A stretch of DNA of 34,087 nucleotides from CAYXDO01 sp964463485. Its GTDB lineage: Bacteria > Myxococcota > Kuafuiibacteriia > Kuafuiibacteriales > Kuafuiibacteriaceae. Both the position numbers and the translations under genes were made by a program. Below the pieces are notes generated by a model. It was not told where the DNA came from and ran no database searches. It was given only the letters and a program-made list of their open reading frames with translations. Shown here piece after piece: positions 9,379 to 16,400 of the stretch. The stretch covers positions 1-34,087 of the forward strand of contig CAYXDO010000122.1 of NCBI GenBank assembly GCA_964463485.1, in the 5' to 3' direction. Every line of letters starts with the position of its first letter. Positions within the stretch are counted from its first letter, which is position 1.

Positions 9379-9438
9379 CCTTCGATCATGCCTTCGATCA
9401 GGCCTTCGATCAGGCCTTCGATCAGGCCTTCGATCAGG
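9379..9438. repeat. 12-bp tandem repeat, five copies
   Basis: The unit ccttcgatcagg occurs four times exactly at 9391-9438, preceded by one copy with a single change (ccttcgatcatg, 9379-9390) and followed by a partial copy. It fills the gap between the FmdB and creatininase genes. Because 12 is a multiple of 3, copy-number change would not shift an overlapping reading frame. The internal aggcct and gatc palindromes give weak local structure only. Confidence 0.9.
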
Positions 9439-9455
9439 CCGATCGGAGCTCGGCG

Positions 9456-9782
9456 CTACGAGCTCTCGGTTTTGGTGGGCTCGACCTTTTTCGGCGCTTC
9501 TTTGGCCTCCGCCTTTGGCTCGCTTTTGGCTTCGGGCGCGGCCTCGGGCTTGGCTTCGGCCTTGGCGACGGGCTTCGAGTCCTCTTTTTTCTCTTCTTTT
9601 TTTGCGCCGTATCCGTCGGAGTACCAACCCGCGCCCTTGAGCGCGAAGGAGCTCCGGGAGACGAGGCGTTCGAGGGTGTCGGCTCCGCAGCTCGGGCAGA
9701 TCGTCAAGGGGTCGTCATCGAAGCTCTGTCGGGCCTCGAGCTCGTGGCCGCAAGCTTCGCAGGCGTACTCGTAGGTGGGCAT
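9456..9782 (-). CDS. FmdB family zinc-ribbon protein
   Basis: 108 residues, ATG start. The N-terminal ~50 residues form the FmdB-type zinc ribbon: MPTYEYACEACGHELEARQSF, then a second CPSCG knuckle, giving two CxxC pairs. The C-terminal half (residues ~60-108) is a low-complexity Lys/Glu/Ala/Pro tail, probably disordered. FmdB proteins were named as regulators of formamidase and amidase genes, but the biochemical role is not established. It lies upstream of an amide-hydrolase family gene on the same strand, which is suggestive only, because this small protein is widespread without that context. Confidence 0.92.
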   Translation of the reverse strand: MPTYEYACEACGHELEARQSFDDDPLTICPSCGADTLERLVSRSSFALKGAGWYSDGYGAKKEEKKEDSKPVAKAEAKPEAAPEAKSEPKAEAKEAPKKVEPTKTESS

Positions 9783-9918
9783 TGGACGGGCCGATTCTGA
9801 ATCGGGGAGCGGGCGTCGTCAAAGGCTCCGGTCGGCGGGTGGTCGGACCGGTGAGTACGCGCTAGGTTTGTTCTCGGACCCCCTTGACGCTCCTTCGGCT
9901 CCTCGGTAGGTGACGCGC

Positions 9919-10179
9919 GTGGCTCAAGTTATCCTCTATCAGGTCATCAACATCGACCGCGAGGAGATGTTCTTTGGAACGACCTCTGTGGAGCTGGAGA
10001 AGGAAGTCGAGCGCCTCTCCAAGCTGGGCGCCAACGGTCCGATGAAGGAGTGGAAGAAGGGCGACATTCTTCAGTGGCGTCCGCTCACGGAGAAGATCGA
10101 CGAGAACGTCGCCAAGACGCTGCACGCCGAGATTCAGAAGAAGACTCCGCCCAACAAGTTCCGCGTGATTCAGACTTGA
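9919..10179 (+). CDS. Small conserved-looking protein of unknown function (possible GIY-YIG-like N-terminus)
   Basis: 86 residues from a GTG at 9919, which has a good Shine-Dalgarno (aggtga, 5-bp spacing); an in-frame GTG at 9910 would add three residues. I do not recognise the family with confidence. The protein is charged and soluble, rich in Lys and Glu. The start, ILYQVINIDREEMFFGTT, spaces its residues like the first two strands of a GIY-YIG domain (xYxVxN...YxGxT), but the following catalytic Arg helix is not evident. The gene is divergent from FmdB and just upstream of tRNA-Cys. A ttgacg hexamer at 9884-9889 could be a -35 element, without a good -10. Confidence 0.75.
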   Translation: MAQVILYQVINIDREEMFFGTTSVELEKEVERLSKLGANGPMKEWKKGDILQWRPLTEKIDENVAKTLHAEIQKKTPPNKFRVIQT

Positions 10180-10237
10180 TGGTTCGACTGGGGCCGAGCT
10201 CGGGCTGCGAGCTTGGGCTCCGGGTCCAAGGACAGAG

Positions 10238-10267
10238 TTGACGCAAGACCGCGCCTGGGCTCATATC
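10238..10267 (+). promoter_or_regulatory. Likely promoter of tRNA-Cys
   Basis: TTGACG (10238-10243), an 18-bp spacer and CATATC (10262-10267) give a sigma-70-type match, with a start about 5 bp before the mature tRNA 5' end. The -35 is 5/6 to consensus; the -10 is weaker. Confidence 0.5.
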
Positions 10268-10278
10268 CTGGGCTTCAA

Positions 10279-10350
10279 GGTGCCGTAGCCAAGTGGTAAG
10301 GCATAGGTTTGCAAAACCTACATTCACCGGTTCAATCCCGGTCGGCACCT
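10279..10350 (+). tRNA. tRNA-Cys (GCA)
   Basis: The 72-nt cloverleaf is complete. The 7-bp acceptor stem ggtgccg pairs with cggcacc, and the anticodon stem taggt/accta encloses loop ttgcaaa with anticodon GCA. The T arm is accgg-ttcaatc-ccggt. The discriminator base is T, as expected for bacterial tRNA-Cys. The 3' CCA is not encoded. Confidence 0.97.
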
Positions 10351-10406
10351 CTTCCGTGAACCTAGTGCTTCAAGGGTTCCGGGCAGCAACGAGCGAGAGC
10401 TGAAGC

Positions 10407-12512
10407 GTGGCGGACAAGCGCGACCTTCAGCTGGTTCGAATCGCGGTCAAGCGCCGTTGGATCACCGCCGAAGAGGGTGAGGACTGTCTCTTTCTCAAGG
10501 AGAAGTTCGGCGGCAAGTTCACCACCGAAGAGATCTTCCGTAGGCGCAACTATCTCAGCGAGGAGCAGCTCGCGAAGCTGCTGATCGAGGTCCCGCCGGC
10601 GCGCACGGAGCCTCCTCCGGCGGCGGCGCCACGCAAGCCCACGAAGGTGCCCACCGTGGCTCCGAAGCCGCCCGTAGAGGCTTCGACGGTCGAGGTCGAT
10701 CAGCTCGCGACGCGCCGCCTCGACCTCCCGCCTGAGCGCCAAAAGGCGCCTCCGCCGCCTCCCGACGACGACGGGCCGAGCCCCTACGACGACGAGGTCA
10801 CGATGATCGCGGAGGCCCGGCCGGTGACAGAGCGTCCGCCGGAGCCGATGCCGGTGGTCGTGCCGAGGCCGCCGTCGGTTGCGCGCCCGATCCCTAGAGC
10901 GCCAAGCACCATCGGCGCGATGGCGAAGGAGTCGTTCGGTGTGGAGCCCACCGCGCCGGACGAAGCGCCGCGGAGATCGTGGCCCGCGGTCGTTCCTTCA
11001 CCGCTCGACGACATGGACGACCCTGGCGTCCGCGAGGCGGTGATCGAGGAGCGGGCGCATCGCAAGGAGGCCGGGGAGCTCGCCGAGGGCGGTTCCTACG
11101 GGCCCTATAAGATCCTTCGCACGATCGCGCGCGGCGGCACGGGCACGGTGTATCTCGCGCAGCGTGAGGGGCTCGGGGCGGCGGTCGCGCTGAAGGTTCT
11201 GTCGCGCAAGTCGGAGAAGACTCGGTCGGTCGTCGAGCGGTTCGTGCGCGGCACCAAGGCGGGCCAGCAGATTCGTTCCGAGCATGTCGTGCCGGTGATC
11301 GACAGCGGCGTGATCGAGGGGCGCCATTACGTAGCGATGCCGTATGTGGACGGCTGGACGCTGCGTGAGCGCCTCGAATCAGGAGACCCGCCAGACGTGC
11401 GTGAGTCTCTGCGTATCACGCGAGGGATCGCTCGTGCGCTCGAGTCGGCCCATGCGCTCGGAATTCTCCACCGCGATCTCAAACCGGAGGCGGTTTTGAT
11501 CTCGCGAGACGGGACGGTCTTCTTGACCGACTTCGGGCTCGCGAAGGACACGCGGAGCGCGGAGCCTCAGCTCACGCAGGTCGGCGAGACGGTGTACGGG
11601 GCGGCCGAGTACGTCTCGCCTGAGCAGGCGATCGGCGCGGCGGTCGACGTACGCGCCGACCTCTACTCCTTGGGCGCGTTGCTCTTCCACATGTTGACGG
11701 GCGACGTGATGTTTCGCGGGTCCAGTCAGGTCTCGATCGTCACTAAACACATTCGCGGCGCCGCGCCGCTCGATCGGCTCGATCGCAGCTTGCCGGAGCC
11801 CGTGCAGCGGCTCGTGTCGAGGCTGCTGCAGAAGATGCCGTCGGAGCGTTACGCGACGGCGACGGAGCTCCTCACCGATCTGCGGGCGGTGCGGCAGCTC
11901 GTCGAAGAGATCGATCCTGATCGTCGCCGGCGGGAGTCGAATCGGTCAGCCGCGTTGAAGCTCTGCGCGCTCAAGGCGGCGGCGGTTTCGCTCGGCGGTC
12001 TCGTGGTCGCGCTCGCGCTGCCGCTCGGCGTGACGACCTTCAAGCCGTCGGTGTTCGGATCTCGTTTGGTGTCCGACTACGCGTTCTTCGGAGCCTCGGC
12101 GGCCTCGACGGCCTTGGGGCTCTTCGCGATCCTCGCGCTGATTCAGCGCGGTCGCCTCCCGCTCCCGGGATCGACGACGTGGCTGGTGACCTTGCGAGAC
12201 GCTGCGGGTGCGGTCGGCGCTGGGTTGTTGGTCTCTGGGATTCCGCTCGCGCCGCCCGCGGGCGTGTCGATGCTCGTGTCGGCGGTGGCCGCGATCGTTT
12301 TGATCAGTTGGCTGTATGGAACGATGCTTCGACGCACCGTGGCAGCGCTGCGGCCCGATCGGGGTGTTGGGCACATGCTGGCGGTGTTGCGAGACGAGAA
12401 CGTGCGGCGGTGGGGCTGGGTGCACGCGCCGTTGGTCACGAGCCTCGCGGTCTTGTCGGCTGTTCGGTTCGCGCTGCTCGCCTACTTTCACGCGAGCGGC
12501 GGCTCGGCGTAG
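10407..12512 (+). CDS. Membrane Ser/Thr protein kinase with altered catalytic loop
   Basis: 701 residues from a GTG start. Residues 1-60 form a helical charged segment, 62-225 a Pro-rich linker and ~231-495 a Hanks-type kinase domain. Then come about five hydrophobic helices (~515-545, 552-580, 590-640, 675-698). Kinase motifs: Gly-rich loop IARGGTGTVYLA, ATP Lys in VALKVL (Lys263), HRDLKPEAVLI, DFGLAK (375-380) and the SPEQ APE-motif. The second Mg-binding residue, the Asn of HRDLKPEN, is Ala362 (codon gcg at 11490-11492). That Asn is nearly invariant in active kinases, so the protein may be a weak kinase or pseudokinase. Helices at the C-terminus, after the kinase, are common in myxobacterial kinases. 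Partner unknown; no phosphatase or FHA gene is adjacent. Confidence 0.93.
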   Translation: MADKRDLQLVRIAVKRRWITAEEGEDCLFLKEKFGGKFTTEEIFRRRNYLSEEQLAKLLIEVPPARTEPPPAAAPRKPTKVPTVAPKPPVEASTVEVDQLATRRLDLPPERQKAPPPPPDDDGPSPYDDEVTMIAEARPVTERPPEPMPVVVPRPPSVARPIPRAPSTIGAMAKESFGVEPTAPDEAPRRSWPAVVPSPLDDMDDPGVREAVIEERAHRKEAGELAEGGSYGPYKILRTIARGGTGTVYLAQREGLGAAVALKVLSRKSEKTRSVVERFVRGTKAGQQIRSEHVVPVIDSGVIEGRHYVAMPYVDGWTLRERLESGDPPDVRESLRITRGIARALESAHALGILHRDLKPEAVLISRDGTVFLTDFGLAKDTRSAEPQLTQVGETVYGAAEYVSPEQAIGAAVDVRADLYSLGALLFHMLTGDVMFRGSSQVSIVTKHIRGAAPLDRLDRSLPEPVQRLVSRLLQKMPSERYATATELLTDLRAVRQLVEEIDPDRRRRESNRSAALKLCALKAAAVSLGGLVVALALPLGVTTFKPSVFGSRLVSDYAFFGASAASTALGLFAILALIQRGRLPLPGSTTWLVTLRDAAGAVGAGLLVSGIPLAPPAGVSMLVSAVAAIVLISWLYGTMLRRTVAALRPDRGVGHMLAVLRDENVRRWGWVHAPLVTSLAVLSAVRFALLAYFHASGGSA

Positions 12513-12525
12513 GGACGATCGTCCC
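12512..12525. terminator. Palindrome between convergent genes, possible bidirectional terminator
   Basis: gggacgatcgtccc is a perfect 14-bp palindrome directly between the kinase stop and the cytochrome stop. It can fold as a 5-bp stem with a GATC loop in either transcript. No T-run follows on either strand, so intrinsic termination would be weak. Confidence 0.3.
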
Positions 12526-12527
12526 AG

Positions 12528-13232
12528 TCACTTCGTCGTCTTGGCGCCCTGCCAGCTCTCGGTGGTGTGGCACGGGTAGCAGGTGCCGGCGACGGCCGAG
12601 TCGTGGGACTTCGAGGCCGGGGCGACGTGGCAGAAGTCGCAGTGCAGCGCAGCGACGCGTTTGTGATCGATTCGTTCGCCGGTGAAGCGTTCGGTGTCGT
12701 GGCAGACGCCGCACTGGACCACGCCGCTGGCAGGGTGGTTGGCGACGTTCGAGGCGTCATGGCAACGCGCGCAGTCGCTTTGGATCACCTTGGGAACGAT
12801 CTTGTGATCGAACGCCGTCGCCTTTTTGAAGCGTGCGTTTCGGGCGTGCTCCACGTGGCACTTCGAGCAGGGCTCGCTCCTTACGGCCACATGGAAACGC
12901 ACGGGCATGGCGCGACCCTCGCGCGGCGGCGTGCCGGTCGCGAGCGGGGAGTGGCACGCGGGGCTCAGGCACCTGGACGGTGGGGTCCCGACGAAGGGGA
13001 CGTGGCAGTCGAGGCAAGAGGCGATGCGCTGCCCGTTGGCGGTGACGACGTCGTGGTGTCCTGGCAGGCCGATGACCACGGCCTCGGGGCTCTTTCTTGC
13101 CCACAGCAGGACGAGCGCGCCCATGGCGATGCCGCAGAGCACGGACACGGCTGCCAAGGCGTAGGGGCGCTCGACGGGCCGATGTCGGCTCGCTGCGATC
13201 ACCGATGGTTTTCTGGCCTGGGCGTGGGCCAT
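12528..13232 (-). CDS. Membrane-anchored multihaem cytochrome c (seven candidate sites)
   Basis: 234 residues, ATG start. A single hydrophobic helix at ~24-44 acts as an uncleaved anchor, placing the rest in the periplasm. Six canonical CXXCH motifs are seen: CLDCH (73-77), CSKCH (122), CARCH (154), CGVCH (174), CDFCH (198) and CYPCH (218). A seventh site, C88-LSPA-C93-H94, is a CX4CH. Extra His residues in FDHK, IDHK and KSHD spacers are plausible distal ligands, as in cytochrome c3/c7-like modules. The role is probably electron transfer across the periplasm; donor and acceptor are unknown. It is on the opposite strand from, and ~5 kb away from, the cytochrome maturation genes at 21.9-24.0 kb. 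Confidence 0.92.
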   Translation of the reverse strand: MAHAQARKPSVIAASRHRPVERPYALAAVSVLCGIAMGALVLLWARKSPEAVVIGLPGHHDVVTANGQRIASCLDCHVPFVGTPPSRCLSPACHSPLATGTPPREGRAMPVRFHVAVRSEPCSKCHVEHARNARFKKATAFDHKIVPKVIQSDCARCHDASNVANHPASGVVQCGVCHDTERFTGERIDHKRVAALHCDFCHVAPASKSHDSAVAGTCYPCHTTESWQGAKTTK

Positions 13233-13417
13233 GTCCGTAGGGCCCCGTAACTCGGGCTCTAGCGGCGCACGGTGCGTTTTTTTTTCCCGGTGTGCAAGGC
13301 AAGCGTTCAGCGACGCGGGAGCGTGGTGGAGGAGATGGGCTCGTCAGTTTCCTGAGACGGCGCCTCCAAAGCTGCGGAAAAATGGAGTCTCGTTCGCCTC
13401 CACGTGAGCGCCCCCAC

Positions 13418-13434
13418 TTGGCACGAAGCCTGCG
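13418..13434 (+). promoter_or_regulatory. Sigma-54 (RpoN) type -24/-12 promoter
   Basis: TTGGCACG-AAGCC-TGC: the invariant GG (13420-13421) and GC (13432-13433) are exactly 10 bp apart, and the -24 block TTGGCACG matches consensus fully. The transcript would start near 13445, about 25 bp before the GTG of the alpha-2-macroglobulin gene. This implies control by an NtrC-type activator. The rest of the 238-bp divergent spacer holds only a T9 run at 13277-13285 after a small gcgcacggtgcg stem. Confidence 0.7.
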
Positions 13435-13470
13435 TATGTGTGGTCGGACCATGATCAAGGGGGCATCGAC

Positions 13471-16400
13471 GTGAAACTCAAGCCAATCAGAGGGCTCGCA
13501 ACCCGAGCTCGCAAAAGTCTTCTCTCACCCATGCTCGCGTTCCCCATCGTCGCGAGCTGCGCTTCGGACCCTGCCGACTTCGACCCATCGGGACCCGAGG
13601 TCTACGAGACGTCTGCGGCCTCGCTCTCCGAGCGAACGATTCGCGCGGAGATCAACGGCACCGTCGCGCGCATCGTGTTTCCCGTGGAGAAGCGGGGAAG
13701 CGACGCGGTCGAAGGAACGCTTCGGGCCAAGCTCATCAACCTCGCCACGCCTGAGAACAAGGTGCTCGGCGAGGCTCACATCGACATTCGTCAGTCTGAC
13801 GCGAAGGCCACCCACGTGCTCGAGGTCGGCGGTTTGGAGCCGAGCCTCGCGCGTCCGGACGCGGCGCCGATCGCGATCGACTGGAGCCTCGGGGTCGACG
13901 GCAGCGCGTCCTTGCACGGCAAGAAGAGCCTCTACGCGGCGCTTGGCAAGATCGAGATCGAGGTCCGCGGCGCGACCGAGGTCCCGGCGGGCGGTACCGC
14001 ACCGATTCGGGTGATCGCGCGAGATCCCGACGCGCTCACCGGGCTCGCCGACGCTGACGTTACGATCGTGCTGAAGGGCGCCGACGGGGGCGCCGATCGA
14101 GAGCTCTTCGCGGGCAAGACCAACGAGCGCGGGGAGCTCCTTGCGCGACTAGGACTTCCAGACGGTGTCCAGAGCGGCCAGGCCCGCGTGACGGTGAAGG
14201 CCGAGAGCGCGGAGTCTTGGGTCGAGACGAGCGTTCGACGTGTCGAGGACGCGCGCCTGCACCTCTCGTTCGACAAGACGATCTACAAGCCTGGCCAGGA
14301 CGTTCAGCTGCGGCTGTTGGCGCTCGAGACGGGCGCGAAGACGCCGCTCGCCGATCGCGAGGTGAAGCTCGAGGCCTTGGACGCCAAGGGCAACAAGGTC
14401 TGGAAGAAGCGACTTCGCACCGACGCTTACGGGGTCGTCTCGGCGTCCGTGCCGACCGCCTCGGAGATCAACGAGGGGCCTTGGACCTTCCGTGCGGAGG
14501 TCGACGCGCTTCGCGCCGAGAAGAAGATCCCGATCGTTCGTTACAACCTGCCGAAGATGAAGGTCGCCGTGAGCGCCGACCGCGAGTTCGCGCTGCTCGG
14601 CGACACGATCGCCGGCCGCGTGAGCGCGCGTTATCTGTTCGGAGCTCCGGTCGCGAACGCCAACGTGAGCCTCGCGGTCAACACCAAGAGCGGCAGCTCG
14701 ATCACGACGCTTTCAGGTCAAACGGATGCTGAGGGTACGTGGCGTTACACGTTCGACGTCCCGCGCGCGGTGGGCGTCGCGATCGCCGAAGGCACCGAGG
14801 CGCTCGCGCTGTCGGCGACCATCGTCGACACCGCGCAGCAGAGCGAGGTCGGCGGGCTCGGCCTGCCGCTCGTCGAAGCGCCGATCGTCATGCGCGTCGT
14901 GCCCGAGACCAACGCGCTTCTGCCTGGGGCCGAGAACGTGGTCTACGTGACGGTGAGCGATCCGGTGGGGCGGCCGCTCTCGGCGGAGGTGAAGATCAAC
15001 GGGATCGGATCGGAGCAGACCGTATCGACGGGCGCCGACGGGCTCGCGGAGGTTCACTTCACGCCGGGCGCCGACAAGCAGAGCGTGTCTCTGTCGCTGG
15101 TCGCCAAAGATGGCGCGGGTCGAACTCATGCTCGCGGTCTTGACCTAGCGGCCCAAGGAAATTCGGCGATCGTCGTTCGAACCGACAAGGCGGTTTATCG
15201 GGCCGGCGAGAAGGCCACGATTCGATTGCTCGGACCCAAGACGGCCAAGCGCGCGTACATCGACGTGTTCCGCGGCGCCGAGGGCGTGAAGAGCCTCGAC
15301 GTGGAGCTGACCGACGGCGCTGCGACGCTCGAGCTCCCGATCGATCGAGAGCTCGAAGGGCTGATCGCGATCGACGCGTTCGGGCTCGGCATGAGCGGAC
15401 AGCTCGTGCGGGGTGCGGCGCGGGTGCTCGTCGACCCGTCCGATCGGCTCGCGATCGAGCTGTCGGCGAGCAAGGCGACCTACGCGCCTGGCGAAGAGGC
15501 CGCGCTCACGGTCAAGGTCACCAACGATTCGGGTGCCCCGAAGGTCGCGTCCGTGGGGCTCAACGTCGTCGACGAGGCGGCGTTCGCGTTGGGCGGGGAG
15601 CCCACGGACACCGACCTGCGCGTGTTCATGAACGTCGACTCGAAGCTCCTCCCGCCGGAGGTGAGCGTGCTGGGTCGCAGCGCGCCTTCACTCTTCTCGG
15701 AGAGCGGGGAGCAGCGAGAGCGTGTGGCGCGGGTGATGTTCGCGTCGGCGCCGGCGGTGCCCGGGCCCAGCCTCGAGCACAACTCGATTCGCGAAGAGAT
15801 TCCGCGCGTCGTCTCGTGGCTCAACGGCCGGGTTCAGCGTGACGCCATCGAGGTCCTCAAAGGCGTGATGTCGTTCGCCAAGGAGAATCAGAACAAGCAG
15901 CAGGAGGTCGGAGATCTGATCAAACGCCGTGCTTCTTGGAAGGTCGACGGCTTTGGCCAGTTCTACAAGCCGCAGGTGACTCCGGAGCAGCAGCTCTTGA
16001 AGCTCACGTCGAACGGGCCCGACGAGGTCGCGGGCACGCCCGACGACGTGTCGCAGGACGTCTATTACTCGTTCATTTTTTGGGCGGACGAGGACGATGT
16101 GGATCCGGCGAATGGGTGGGGCCGCGGAGGTGGTTGGGCAGAGAACGACGTCGCTTTCGACGGCGCGGGCGGACCGGTTCCCGGACCGCAAGCGCCGCAA
16201 GCGGGCACCGCGGGCCCGGACCCGCAGGCGAAGAGCGAGGATGGAGGCGGCGACGGCGGCCCGCGGGTTCGCGCGGATTTCCGCGAGACGATCTTCTCGA
16301 ATCCGAGCGTGATCACGGACTCGACGGGACGCGCGACCCTGCGCTTCCCGGTGGCCGATTCGATCACCGCTTGGCGCGCGAGCGCGATCGGGTCGACGCA

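Noticed and set aside
9379..9438. CRISPR array
   Set aside because: The 12-bp units are directly adjacent with no spacers; no cas genes. The same reasoning applies to the array at 34034-34087.
9349..9627. Upstream extension of the creatininase reading frame to 341 residues
   Set aside because: It would overlap the FmdB gene and consist of repeat-derived and basic low-complexity sequence with no family similarity.
13261..13285. Intrinsic terminator (small stem followed by T9)
   Set aside because: The stem is only 4 bp and no plus-strand gene ends nearby; the minus-strand gene begins here, so there is nothing to terminate.
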